Below are positions 34,450 through 42,817 of a stretch of DNA of 64,000 bases, one piece after another. The first letter of the stretch is position 1, and every line of letters starts with the position of its first letter. The position numbers and the translations under genes were made by a program. Source of the DNA: Opitutaceae bacterium (GTDB lineage: Bacteria > Verrucomicrobiota > Verrucomicrobiia > Opitutales > Opitutaceae). The stretch lies in contig JAGYIG010000001.1 in assembly GCA_018402455.1 (NCBI GenBank), positions 62,001-126,000 of the forward strand. The letters run 5' to 3'. The notes under the pieces are model-generated. The model did not search any database. It was not told the origin of the DNA and saw only the letters and a program-made list of their open reading frames with translations.

Positions 34450-35192
34450 ACGGTTTTAAGTAACGGGTAAATGGATACGGAAACCCCGGGACTGGCGAGG
34501 GCGTGATCGGCAGGACGATTCGGGGCGGTCCAACCTTGGTCAACCCAGAGGGCGCTCTCGGCTTGGCGCACGTTGACGGAGCGGATCGCGTAAGGGGGGT
34601 GCCACACTTGGCCACGGTGCAGCCGACCCCGGTGGGCGCTGAAAAGCAGGTAGCGCTCGACCAGAAAGAACGCCAACGAGCCGGGAGCAGCCCCACCGGC
34701 CTCGCCGGTGGGTTCCCATTCGAAGTGGCTCCCCCCGTCCGTGGCCCGGCGGGTGGAATGAAACTCAGCGGCCCGGGTCGCCGCGGGCCGGCGCCCGACT
34801 TGGCGGGCCCCGACGTAGTTGAGCCCAAACAGTCGCCGAGCCACGGCGGTGGCGATGCGTTGATTGCAGTCGAGGGAGTAAAACCATACGCCCGGTTCCC
34901 CGTTTTTATCGAAGACGTAGGTCCGCAGATTGAGTTCGAGAAACCACGAGAGGCCGGGGACCGGCGGCAGCCACCGCGGGCGCACCGCGTCCATCCAAAA
35001 GGGCACCACTCCCATCCAGGCGACACCTTCGTGTGTGTCCACCGTGAGTCCGGCCGGCAGCGAGGCTTGGATCTCCTCCGCGGGCCACCGCCAGTGCAGA
35101 AACAGCAGGTCCGACCAGCGTTGATACATGACCGGCGCCCCCGCCGGGCGGTCGCGGGCCCGGAGACGTTGATCGAGTGATGGAGCAGGCAT
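34446..35192 (-). CDS. DUF2071 (YqjF-like) protein
   Basis: 248 residues. RWSDLLFLHWRWPAEEIQAS near residue 25, then VDTHEGVAWMGVVPFWMDAV, FLELNLRTYVF and VWFYSLDCN are DUF2071 landmarks. The fold is related to acetoacetate decarboxylase-like barrels and no enzymatic role is known. The coupling to a TonB-dependent receptor through an ATGA overlap is unusual for this family and suggests a shared task. Start ATG 35192. Confidence 0.85.
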   Translation of the reverse strand: MPAPSLDQRLRARDRPAGAPVMYQRWSDLLFLHWRWPAEEIQASLPAGLTVDTHEGVAWMGVVPFWMDAVRPRWLPPVPGLSWFLELNLRTYVFDKNGEPGVWFYSLDCNQRIATAVARRLFGLNYVGARQVGRRPAATRAAEFHSTRRATDGGSHFEWEPTGEAGGAAPGSLAFFLVERYLLFSAHRGRLHRGQVWHPPYAIRSVNVRQAESALWVDQGWTAPNRPADHALASPGVSVSIYPLLKTV

Positions 35193-35355
35193 GCCTTAAC
35201 CTGCAGAACGGAGGGGAAGTTTGCCACTCTCCCCCGCAATTCGTGAACCCGACACCGGTCCAGCGGGGCTGGCCGACAATATGCCGAGTTCGGCGGAAGA
35301 CGGGGGCGCATAACCCGGAGGGGATGCGGTCCGCTCGTTCATGCCTAAGCCCGCC
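35193..35355 (-). other. Structured leader region upstream of DUF2071/receptor operon (function unclear)
   Basis: 163 bp between DUF1080 and DUF2071, both on the minus strand. Two small perfect hairpins are visible: arms 35260-35264 with 35268-35272 (CCAGC/GCTGG), and GCCGAGTTCGGC at 35283-35294. I compared it by eye with the cobalamin riboswitch consensus, since receptors are often controlled that way, but the core elements do not align. Could be a terminator, a leader or nothing. Confidence 0.25.
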
Positions 35356-36207
35356 CTAGTTGGCGGAGTCCAACTCGCGAATCCGCACCATCCGATACTC
35401 GAGTTCGGCCCACTCGGCCTGCAGGGAAATATGTCCGGAGTCCAGCGGTTGCCACTGGCCGGTCTCGTCCCGGTAGCGCATGTCCCGCACCTCGTTCACC
35501 CGTTTACCGTTGAGGTAGTAGGTCGCGTGGTCGGCGCCGTCGACGATCACTTCGGCCAGATTCCATTCCCCGTGCGGCTTGGTCGCCGCGACGGAGGTGT
35601 AGCTCGCACCCGGCAACTCTTCGTTGGCGGGGTGGCTTCCGCCCAACTCGAGAACGGGCCCCGTGGGATCGTAGTAGAAAGCAGTGCCGTCCGGCACCGC
35701 CCGGGCCCGCGCCCGCGTATTTCCGATGATCCAAATATCCCCGGTGACATAGGGGGCTCCCGGCTCCCCTCCGCCCAGCTGCATTTCGACCGATGGAGGC
35801 CAGACCGCTCCGATATCCGTGTGGAGATGAAAGAGGATGCCCGCATCCCGGACAGCGGCATGGCGGGGCTGGAAGCGGTGGTCCCGCCACCGGTATTCGA
35901 CCTGCAGGTGGAATCGCGAAAACGTCGCGGTCGTGCGCAGGTTGGCGCTGAATTGTTTGGTGCGATTGGGGGCATCCCGGTAGACGTGAATGCTCCCGTC
36001 GTGGACGGAGAAGATGTCCTCCAGCGGGAGACTGGTTTCGTTGCCCCGCTGGCCGAGGTGTGCCACCCAGCCCGTCAGCGATTGCCCGTCGAACAGGACC
36101 GTCCAGCTCTGGGTCTCGGCGGGGACGGGCGGTTCGGCACTGTCGGCCCACCCGCTCGCGCCGAACAGAGCCGTGATGCCCCAGAGGATGAGTTGACGGG
36201 GTCTCAT
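35356..36207 (-). CDS. DUF1080 family protein (3-keto-disaccharide hydrolase-like), secreted
   Basis: 283 residues. Signal peptide (QLILWGITALFGASGWADSA), then SWTVLFDGQSLTGWVAHLG, the opening motif of DUF1080. FHLQVEYRWRDHRFQPR and ILFHLHTDIGAVWPPSVEMQ follow, ending in a concanavalin-like strand set (SGHISLQAEWAELEYRMVRI). Family members have been described as 3-keto-glucoside hydrolases that work with Gfo/Idh oxidoreductases; two such oxidoreductases are elsewhere in the window. Periplasmic or extracellular. Confidence 0.9.
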   Translation of the reverse strand: MRPRQLILWGITALFGASGWADSAEPPVPAETQSWTVLFDGQSLTGWVAHLGQRGNETSLPLEDIFSVHDGSIHVYRDAPNRTKQFSANLRTTATFSRFHLQVEYRWRDHRFQPRHAAVRDAGILFHLHTDIGAVWPPSVEMQLGGGEPGAPYVTGDIWIIGNTRARARAVPDGTAFYYDPTGPVLELGGSHPANEELPGASYTSVAATKPHGEWNLAEVIVDGADHATYYLNGKRVNEVRDMRYRDETGQWQPLDSGHISLQAEWAELEYRMVRIRELDSAN

Positions 36208-36281
36208 ATCAGTAGGGCCGGAGGAAAGAGGTCCGCCTCACGTCGGCTGGGTTGGCGAAACGAGGGGGGGCGGGTCGGGAC

Positions 36282-36725
36282 TCAATCCTCGTCAGGCTTC
36301 TTGTAGGCCTTGTGACTGCTGCGCTGCTGGTCGCGCAGGGCGTCCACCAGCTCATTGGCCTTCTCGTTGTCGTCGGCTTCCAATGCCGCCTTCAGCTCGG
36401 TCAATAGGTCGATGAATTTCTGCATCTCCTTTTTGTAACCCGCCACGAAGTCGGCCTGCTCGGCGGCGGGCTGGTCTGCCGTCCACGCGGGATCGTGGTC
36501 GATTGAGGCCCGCGCCGCGGCCAGCATCTCGCCGGCCATTTCCGCCGCTTCCGCATTCTTGGCCGGGTCGCGCACGGCCCGGCGGAGGGATCGGAAGGTC
36601 TTGCCGATGACCTCCATTTGCTCACCGAGTTCGGTGTGGCCGTGGTCCTCGGCGGGGAGCGGCAAGACGGGCAAAACCAAGCCGAAGGCGAGTAACAACG
36701 CGAGGGGGTGACGGATCATTTTCAT
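36282..36725 (-). CDS. Cytochrome b562-like periplasmic protein
   Basis: 147 residues. Signal peptide (HPLALLLAFGLVLPVLPLPA) followed by a four-helix bundle. The two axial haem ligands of cytochrome b562 appear conserved: Met in LGEQMEVIGKTF at the start of helix 1 and His in RSSHKAYKK at the end of helix 4. There is no CxxCH, so haem would be bound non-covalently. Some family members lack haem, so binding is inferred from position. Role in electron transfer unknown. Confidence 0.75.
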   Translation of the reverse strand: MKMIRHPLALLLAFGLVLPVLPLPAEDHGHTELGEQMEVIGKTFRSLRRAVRDPAKNAEAAEMAGEMLAAARASIDHDPAWTADQPAAEQADFVAGYKKEMQKFIDLLTELKAALEADDNEKANELVDALRDQQRSSHKAYKKPDED

Positions 36726-36873
36726 GGACGGTAAATCAACGGGGGGAACGAGGGGGAGAAGCTATAGGATGCAAATTTTTGTTCCCGGCTCAATCCTTGG
36801 AATCGGGAAATAGGCCCGGCGGCGGGAGTAAGGTCGACTTCGCCGGGGCCCCGATGGGTTTCGCCGGATCTGC

Positions 36874-37564
36874 TTACCCTTCCAAGGTGTCCAACGGCAT
36901 TTCGCGCCACTCCCCGACCGGGAGGTCGGTCAGATCGAGCGGCCCGAAGCGCCGACTGAAAGCGATCTGCTGCTCGGGGCTTGGCGAACATCCGCCGGAC
37001 TTGGTGGTATTTGCCTTCAATCAAGGTCAGCTCGGCGACGCGGGGCTCGCGGATGACCAAGGTGGCCGGAGCCAACGGAGCTTTTTCGCCTTCCAACTCC
37101 AAGGTGCCGGCGCCGAAAAGCGGGATCAGGTCCGGATCGAGGTCGCGGTCCACGGTCGCGCGGTAGACTTTGGGCACCTTGTGTTTTGGCGAGGTGAGGC
37201 GGTGGACCAATGGGGATTGGTCCGTGAGCAGGATCAGGCCGCTGGTGTCCTTATCGAGGCGGCCGACCGAAGTGACAACCGGATTGCGGGCCCGCCAGCG
37301 GTCCGGCAGCAGGTCATAAATCGAGGGCCCCTCGCGGACATCGTGCGAACAGACCAAGCCGGTCGGTTTGTGCAGCAGCAGCAGCAGACCGGCGGGATGG
37401 TCCAACGGTTCCCCGTCCACGCGGACCTGCGCGGGGTCGGCCTTTTGGCCGCTGTTGCGAGCGACGGTGCCGCCCACGGTGACGCGGCCCCGCGTCACCC
37501 AATGGCGCGCATCGCTGCGCGAGCAGTAGCCGAGGTTGGCGAGGAGTTGGTCGAGACGTCGCAT
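36874..37564 (-). pseudogene. RsuA/RluB-family pseudouridine synthase, frameshifted near the C-terminus
   Basis: N-terminal S4 domain (RRLDQLLANLGYCSRSDARHW), then GLVCSHD and the catalytic block SVGRLDKDTSGLILLTD (Asp in GRLDKDT), and IEGKYHQVRRMFA. After MFAK the frame is lost. The family-like end, FGPLDLTDLPVGEWREM, lies in another frame and stops at TAA 36874-36876. Two added bases in the G run at 36977-36980 (C on the coding strand), or loss of one base, restore about 230 residues, a normal RsuA length. It modifies uridine in rRNA, probably 16S. Likely a base-call error. Confidence 0.8.
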
Positions 37565-37653
37565 GGCCGGAAAGCATTAGGATCAAGGCTGAGCCGAGCG
37601 AAGCGAGACCGAACGTTGCAGCCCGCCCGTGGTTACATCCTACTTGCCGCCGG

Positions 37654-38835
37654 ATGCGTTGGATGTTCCTCAGCTTTGCCGTGGTGCTCGCGGCCCTCTC
37701 CAGCCTGACTTGGGTGCCGGCTTGGCATGTCGTGGTGTGGCAGGCGGCGCTGTTGGCGGGCGAGTTTGGCCACTACCTGGGATTGGTCGCGTTGGTGCTC
37801 GTCTGTGTGGTGATCGCCTACGGCGCAGTGGTGGTGGAGCCGGATCAACCGTATTGGGGCGTTGGGGGCGTCGCGCTTGGGCTTGGCCTTATCGCGACGG
37901 TGATGTTTTTCACCCCGACCGGTTATGCCACCAAGATCGCCCAGCGGCTTCCGGCCAAAATGGAAGCCGCGTTTGGCGTCGAACCCGCTTCGTCCCGCCC
38001 ACTGAATTTGCGCCGCATGTGGCTCCCGCTGCCCGCCGGGGAGCGGGTCTCTGTTGCAACGCACATCTTTACGCCGACCACTTGGCCGCAGGTGCTGAAA
38101 CTGGATTTTTATCCGACCGCGACCGCCCAGGCTCCCGTGGTGATTGTGGTCCACGGTGGAGGTTGGGACGGCGGTGCCCGCGACCAGATTCCGCACTTCA
38201 ACCACTGGCTGGCCGGGCAGGGCTACAACGTCGCCGCGATCAGCTACCGATTGGCCCCGCAGTATCCTTGGCCCGCTCAGCGGGAAGACATCCGGCAGGC
38301 GATCGCATGGCTCAAGGCCAACGCGAGCCCCCTGCAGATCGACGCCAGTCGCATCGTGCTCCTGGGCCGTTCGGCAGGCGCCCAAATCGCGAGTGCCGTG
38401 GCCTACGGGGAGCCCGATCCCGCCGTGCGGGGGTTCATTGGCCTCTACGGCGTCTACGATATGAATTTTGTCTGGTCGATTTCCCGGTCCGACGACGTGC
38501 TCAACTCGATCAAGCTCATGGAGCAATTTCTCGGCGGAGCGCCCACGCCGGCGAATCAAGCCGACTACGATTCCGCCAGTGCCCAAGGTCTGGTCAGGCC
38601 CGGCGAGACCCCACCCACGCTTCTCCTCCACGGCACGGTGGACACCCTCTGCTGGGTCAAACACAGCCAACGCCTCGCGGACCAGCTCCAACACTCCGCG
38701 GTCCCCCACGCCTTGATCGAACTCCCCTGGGCCGTCCACGCCTTCGACTACAATCTCACCGGCCCCGGCGGCCAAATCACCACCTACGCGATCAAAACCT
38801 TCCTTGATGAGATTTTCTCAATCGAAAAATCTTAA
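37654..38835 (+). CDS. Membrane-anchored alpha/beta hydrolase (HSL type)
   Basis: 393 residues. Three N-terminal membrane helices (to about residue 90) precede a hydrolase with VHGGGWDGGARD as the oxyanion loop near residue 166, YRLAPQYPWPAQ, and the nucleophile elbow LLGRSAGAQIAS (Ser near 233). Candidate acid Asp in GTVDTL and base His in WAVHAFDYN. An esterase of the BD-FAE/HSL type that probably faces the periplasm. Its last ~30 codons are repeated at 39791-39877 beyond a toxin-antitoxin pair. Confidence 0.88.
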   Translation: MRWMFLSFAVVLAALSSLTWVPAWHVVVWQAALLAGEFGHYLGLVALVLVCVVIAYGAVVVEPDQPYWGVGGVALGLGLIATVMFFTPTGYATKIAQRLPAKMEAAFGVEPASSRPLNLRRMWLPLPAGERVSVATHIFTPTTWPQVLKLDFYPTATAQAPVVIVVHGGGWDGGARDQIPHFNHWLAGQGYNVAAISYRLAPQYPWPAQREDIRQAIAWLKANASPLQIDASRIVLLGRSAGAQIASAVAYGEPDPAVRGFIGLYGVYDMNFVWSISRSDDVLNSIKLMEQFLGGAPTPANQADYDSASAQGLVRPGETPPTLLLHGTVDTLCWVKHSQRLADQLQHSAVPHALIELPWAVHAFDYNLTGPGGQITTYAIKTFLDEIFSIEKS

Positions 38836-39060
38836 GTCGGCGCGCTCAAGGATGAGTTCGTTGAAATTCAAGCAATGCCCTTTTTCATCCTTGGTCCCAA
38901 ACCGCCGAAACCATAACTAACAAACCCGTTCCAACTGTCCAACCGACGGGGTCCACTTCATCTTGGAATTGTCGGCAGAGGCAGCGAAACGGGACGTTGT
39001 ATTACGCTTTACGAAAGCAACACCATTTAGGGTTCGATTTTTGATGAATCGATTCCTGAG

Positions 39061-39483
39061 TCAGCGATCAAACAACGAAATGAGGCCTGAGTTTTGCGCT
39101 TCTTGAGCGAGTTTCTTGTCGAGGGTTGCCAGGGGGAGGTTGCGGCGCAAAGCCAGCTCAAGGTAGGAGGCATCGTAGCTCGTAAGCTGGTGGGATTCGG
39201 CAATGGCAAGGGTTTGGGACCAAGCCTGATTGACGGTTTCATCGTCGACGTGGATCTCGAAAGAATTGAGCGCAGTGAGAAATCCGGTGATTCCCGCTTC
39301 ATCGATACGGCCGCGCTTTTTTGCGCCCAACAACACGTTGGCCAGCTCGAGGTGCCATAAACTGGGGACCCATACCTCGGCTCCGTTGGTAACCGTGGTC
39401 AGAAGCGCGTCGGTTGCGTCGGTCGCCTCGGATCCGAACACCCAAGGCAGGGTGGCGGAACAATCCAACACCAGCGCTCTCAC
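39061..39483 (-). CDS. vapC: VapC-type PIN-domain toxin
   Basis: 140 residues. ALVLDCSATLPWVFG supplies the first catalytic Asp, WHLELANVL the Glu, and LTSYDASYLELALRRNLPLA with ATLDKKL the remaining acidic residues; this is the VapC layout. The expected activity is site-specific RNA cleavage. Its ATG overlaps the antitoxin stop by 4 bp. The gene sits in a patch of lower coding density and lower GC than its neighbours (38836-39060 is empty), consistent with an acquired module. Confidence 0.92.
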   Translation of the reverse strand: MRALVLDCSATLPWVFGSEATDATDALLTTVTNGAEVWVPSLWHLELANVLLGAKKRGRIDEAGITGFLTALNSFEIHVDDETVNQAWSQTLAIAESHQLTSYDASYLELALRRNLPLATLDKKLAQEAQNSGLISLFDR

Positions 39484-39731
39484 CGGCGCCCCTCAGCGAT
39501 CAAGGCTTTGGCATCAAGGCCATCGAGTGAGTAGCGTTGCTGAAACGAGCGAAGCGTTTTGCTCGCCCGTTCTCGGGCCGACTGATCATCCGCCGCCACC
39601 GCGACCATCCTAACCACGGGTTTCTCGTGTTTGGTGATGGTGATCTCAGCACCGCGCCCCACTTGGGCAATCAGTTCCGAAAAACGGTTTTTGGCTTCGA
39701 AAGCCCCGATGGTGCGAGTTTTGGACTTCAC
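39480..39731 (-). CDS. Phd/YefM-type antitoxin
   Basis: 83 residues from a GTG. TRTIGAFEAKNRFSELIAQV followed by RGAEITITKHEKPVVRMVA is the Phd/YefM DNA-binding fold; the C-terminal 35 residues would bind the VapC toxin. It overlaps vapC by 4 bp. The start abuts a pair of repeats that are likely its operator. Confidence 0.92.
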   Translation of the reverse strand: MKSKTRTIGAFEAKNRFSELIAQVGRGAEITITKHEKPVVRMVAVAADDQSARERASKTLRSFQQRYSLDGLDAKALIAEGRR

Positions 39732-39733
39732 AC

Positions 39734-39757
39734 AAACAGGCTTGTTAAACAGGCCTG
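39734..39757. promoter_or_regulatory. Candidate operator of the Phd/VapC module (13-bp spaced direct repeat)
   Basis: AAACAGGCTTG (39734-39744) and AAACAGGCCTG (39747-39757) are 13 bp apart, just upstream of the antitoxin GTG at 39731. Each copy is near-palindromic (AACAGGCTTGTT; CAGGCCTG is perfect). Phd-family antitoxins bind paired palindromes at this position. Confidence 0.55.
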
Positions 39758-39790
39758 ATTGTCAAGTTCGATGGTAGCAGCGGTTTGGTC

Positions 39791-39877
39791 TCCGACTACA
39801 ACCTCACCGGCCCCGGTGGCCAAATCACCACCTACGCGATCAAACCCTTTTTGGATCAAATCGTCTCGATCGAATAG
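39791..39877 (+). pseudogene. Remnant: 3' end of an alpha/beta hydrolase paralogous to 37654-38835
   Basis: Encodes SDYNLTGPGGQITTYAIKPF then LDQIVSIE and TAG (39875-39877). The first part is almost the same at DNA level as bases 38746-38809 of the complete hydrolase upstream, then diverges. No start or upstream domain is present. It marks either a truncated tandem copy or the scar of an insertion. Confidence 0.85.
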
Positions 39878-40027
39878 GCTCGTTCCCCCCGTTCCTGGCA
39901 ACGGCGGGTGGAACCGCGGGCACCGGGTGGGCGTGGGGTCGGGATTTTTAAGGTGGGTTTCGAAAAGTCTCGGCAGTCCGGTTGGGATCTGGGAGGGGTG
40001 AGGGGCCCGGTCAGGGCACAAGCACTT

Positions 40028-41659
40028 ATGGCTATCTGGGAATACAAAGTAATCAGCAGTGGTAAGGGGGGCTTCGCCAGTCCTCAGCTGTTGGAAAATT
40101 TTCTTAACGAACTCGGCACCGACGAATGGGAAATCATCGATTACCGCGCGGCGCCGGATAATCCGCTCGCCTTCAACGGGCTGGCGCGGCGCGGGTCGCA
40201 GCGGGACTGGACCCTCGAAGCCGAGGCCGCGGCCCACGCCCGCGACGAGGAACGCCGTCGGAGGGAAGAGGAGCACCGCCGGGAAGAGGAACGCATTGAG
40301 CGGGCCACCGCGGAAGCCGCAGCCGAGCGGCAAGAGGCCGTGGAGGCCAAGGGGGACGCGACCGACGGTTTGCGCCCGGTGCGGGATACGGAGCGCGACG
40401 ACGATCCGGAAGCCCTCGCCGACGAGGCTGAGGGCTACGAGGAGTGGGACGAACTCGACATGGAGGACGACCTGCCGACCCTGCTCGACGCCATTAAGCC
40501 GCACCTGCGCCGCAATCCCAAGAGCATCGGTGAAGCGGCGGCGATTGATTATCTGGCCAAGCGGTGGGATCAGGAACCCGACGATGTGTTGGGTGCGCTC
40601 GTCGAATGTGGTTTCGAGGTGCCCGAGGGGGAGGACGACCTGCCCGTCTATTTTGATTTCGAAGGCGATCTGTTTTGGCTCAACCGCAACAATCGGGGCC
40701 AACTCTTCATCAACGTGCGCGAGAAGCCCCGGCCCCGCTTCAAGACCAGCAAGGGCAAAAAACTCGATCCGGATGACCCGGCGGCGGCGGATGTGCGCGG
40801 TGAGCATCAGGCCGAGCGGGCGAAGCGCCTGCAGCTGGAAGAGGAGAAGGCACACCGTCAGGCGGCTCGCGAGGCCGCCGCGAATCAGCCCCCCGAGCCC
40901 CTGCCGGAAGGCAAGGAACTGCTCGATCTCATCAAACCGAAGATGCGTCGCAATCGTCGCGGGCCTGGCCTGTCGGGCTCGGTCAGCTTCCTCTCCAAGG
41001 CGTTCAAGCATGAGCCCGAGTCGCTGCTCGAAGCGTTGGCGGGCATCGGGTTGACCGCGGCGGAAGACCAGGACGCCAAGCCTGATTTTGTCGAGCACGG
41101 CGACGAGCTGTTCTGGATGAAGCAGGACGGCCGGGGCGGGGTCTGGATCAATTGCCGGGATAAGGACAACGGCAAATCCCGTTCGAATCAGTCGGAGGAT
41201 TCCGAAGAATCCTCCGCGGAAGCGGCGTCGTCGAACGACGAATCGGAAGGGTCCCAGCCCGCGGAGTCCGCCGCGGAAATCACCTTTGCCCCGGGACCCA
41301 ATGCCGTGCCCGCGCTCCGATTGCTCCTCAAGCCCAAGTCCCGCGGCACGGGCGCTTCCGCCGAGGTCGGGGTGCTGGCGGAAAGGCTCAACAAGCCAGC
41401 GGTTGAGATCCTCGAAGTTTTGGTGAACGCCGGACTCAATGTGCCCGAGTCCGCCGAGGAGAAACCGCAGTTCCTGGAACTGGGTGACGAAATCCTCTGG
41501 CTCAATCGCAACAGTCGGGATGACACGCTCTGGCTCAACGCCAAGCCCAAGCCGAAGCGGAAGTCGGGTTCGCGCAAAACCGCAGCGAAGAAAGCCCCCT
41601 CGAAGACGGCCAAATCAAAGGACGATGCAGCGGAAGCAGCATCGTCCGAGGAGTCCTAG
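40028..41659 (+). CDS. Three-repeat protein with DUF4177-like N-terminus and histone-H1-like tail (undescribed family)
   Basis: 543 residues from ATG 40028. Residues 1-62 resemble DUF4177 (AIWEYKVISSGKGGF, then LENFLNELGTDEWEIIDYR). A charged Arg/Glu coiled coil spans about 68-110. Then come three copies of one module at about 146-236, 295-378 and 425-509. Each has a helical part with an IKP or LKP start and a helix-turn-helix-like LxxLVExGF segment, and ends in a strand pair: FWLNRNNRGQLFINVR, FWMKQDGRGGVWINCR and LWLNRNSRDDTLWLNAK. The tail (510-543) is Lys/Ala/Ser-rich (KPKRKSGSRKTAAKKAPSK). The repeats look winged-helix-like, so nucleic-acid binding is plausible. No known family recognised for the repeat. 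Confidence 0.8.
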   Translation: MAIWEYKVISSGKGGFASPQLLENFLNELGTDEWEIIDYRAAPDNPLAFNGLARRGSQRDWTLEAEAAAHARDEERRRREEEHRREEERIERATAEAAAERQEAVEAKGDATDGLRPVRDTERDDDPEALADEAEGYEEWDELDMEDDLPTLLDAIKPHLRRNPKSIGEAAAIDYLAKRWDQEPDDVLGALVECGFEVPEGEDDLPVYFDFEGDLFWLNRNNRGQLFINVREKPRPRFKTSKGKKLDPDDPAAADVRGEHQAERAKRLQLEEEKAHRQAAREAAANQPPEPLPEGKELLDLIKPKMRRNRRGPGLSGSVSFLSKAFKHEPESLLEALAGIGLTAAEDQDAKPDFVEHGDELFWMKQDGRGGVWINCRDKDNGKSRSNQSEDSEESSAEAASSNDESEGSQPAESAAEITFAPGPNAVPALRLLLKPKSRGTGASAEVGVLAERLNKPAVEILEVLVNAGLNVPESAEEKPQFLELGDEILWLNRNSRDDTLWLNAKPKPKRKSGSRKTAAKKAPSKTAKSKDDAAEAASSEES

Positions 41660-41689
41660 CGGAAACCGCCCGTGGGCAGGGGATGAGGG

Positions 41690-42760
41690 TCAGTCCTCGC
41701 GCTTCCGCACGAGGATGTCGCCGTTCATCGTGGCGATTTGCAGGTCCACGCCACCGCCGTTGAGGGTGCCGCTGATGACCTTGCCTCCGGCCATGGAAGG
41801 GATGCTGGGCGGGCGGGGAGGCCGCGGGGCGCGGGGGGCACTGCCGACGGCGGTCCGTTTGCCTTGGGCGATGGCGATCTCGCGTTCGGCGTCGCGCATC
41901 TCCTGCTCGGCCTCGCGGAGCTGCTGTTCCCGGTTGCGTTGCTCCCGCATGTCGGAGCGGGCCTCCTGCACCGCCTGGCGCACCTCCGCGGCGATTTCCA
42001 TGGCCAGTTCGACGGCTTCTTCGGCCATCTCGGCGGCGAATTCGGCAATCTCTTCGCTGGCGCCCGGCGCGAACGCGCGTCCGGCCGTGGTGGTGGTCAC
42101 CAGCACGTCTTCCCCGAAGTTCGTCAGGATGGTGCCGTTTTGGGTGCGGAAACGCACGTTGGCCGCGGTGTCAGCCGGCAGGTGCACTTCGACTTCGCCG
42201 TTCATCGAGGTGAAGGAGAGCGGGCGGTCGGGTTGGACGGCGAGAAACGACGCTTCGATCTCCCCGTTCATGGATTCGACAATGGCCCCCCCCCGGAGGT
42301 CGCTGAGCGTGATTTCGCCCTTGAGGTTTTTGATCGAAACATCGCCGGAGACATCGGCCACGGAGATCTGGCCCCCCATACTGACCTCGATATCCAGATG
42401 GGTGTGGCGAGGCACGGTAATGACAAACGCGGACGGGTTGGCCCAGCCATCGGAGTGGCTGTAGTCGAGCGTGATGACGTTGTCCCGCTCCTCCAGGGAG
42501 AAGGCGGCCCCGGAGCTGATCACCCGCATGCCATCCGGCCGGGCTTTTTCCTCTGTGGGGCGGAGTGCGTCAGTGGAGACGGTAACCTCATTGACGTCGC
42601 CGCCACGGAGGGTGATTTCGCCATTGAGCAGCCGGGCATGGAAACGGCCGGGTTGGCTGGGGTCGGAGAAGGTCGCGGTGACGTTGGGTTGATTGGCGGA
42701 CAGCGATCCGACGGTGAGCAGGCTGCCGAGCAGCAGGGCGGTGAGGTTGCGGATAGTCAT
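41690..42760 (-). CDS. DUF4097-family protein with an inserted coiled coil
   Basis: 356 residues. A signal peptide (NLTALLLGSLLTVGSLSANQ) is followed by adhesin-like beta repeats typical of DUF4097: HLDIEVSMGGQISVADVSGD, IKNLKGEITLSDLRGG and ESMNGEIEASF. A long helical insert (about 235-300) rich in Glu/Arg/Ala, including REQQLREAEQEMRDAERE, separates the last repeat (LNGGGVDLQIATMNGDILVR). Secreted or periplasmic, function unknown. It lies 57 bp after the sigma-HEAT gene; sigma factor, anti-sigma and DUF4097 are a common trio. Confidence 0.85.
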   Translation of the reverse strand: MTIRNLTALLLGSLLTVGSLSANQPNVTATFSDPSQPGRFHARLLNGEITLRGGDVNEVTVSTDALRPTEEKARPDGMRVISSGAAFSLEERDNVITLDYSHSDGWANPSAFVITVPRHTHLDIEVSMGGQISVADVSGDVSIKNLKGEITLSDLRGGAIVESMNGEIEASFLAVQPDRPLSFTSMNGEVEVHLPADTAANVRFRTQNGTILTNFGEDVLVTTTTAGRAFAPGASEEIAEFAAEMAEEAVELAMEIAAEVRQAVQEARSDMREQRNREQQLREAEQEMRDAEREIAIAQGKRTAVGSAPRAPRPPRPPSIPSMAGGKVISGTLNGGGVDLQIATMNGDILVRKRED

Positions 42761-42817
42761 GGGTGAGGGGGGCTGATGGTCTTAAGGGATGCGAAAGGAC
42801 GGGAGGAGAAAAGAAGT

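Noticed and set aside
35193-35355. Cobalamin riboswitch upstream of the TonB-dependent receptor operon
   Set aside because: Segments such as CCCCCGCAATT look superficially similar, but the core elements and their order do not match the consensus on either strand.
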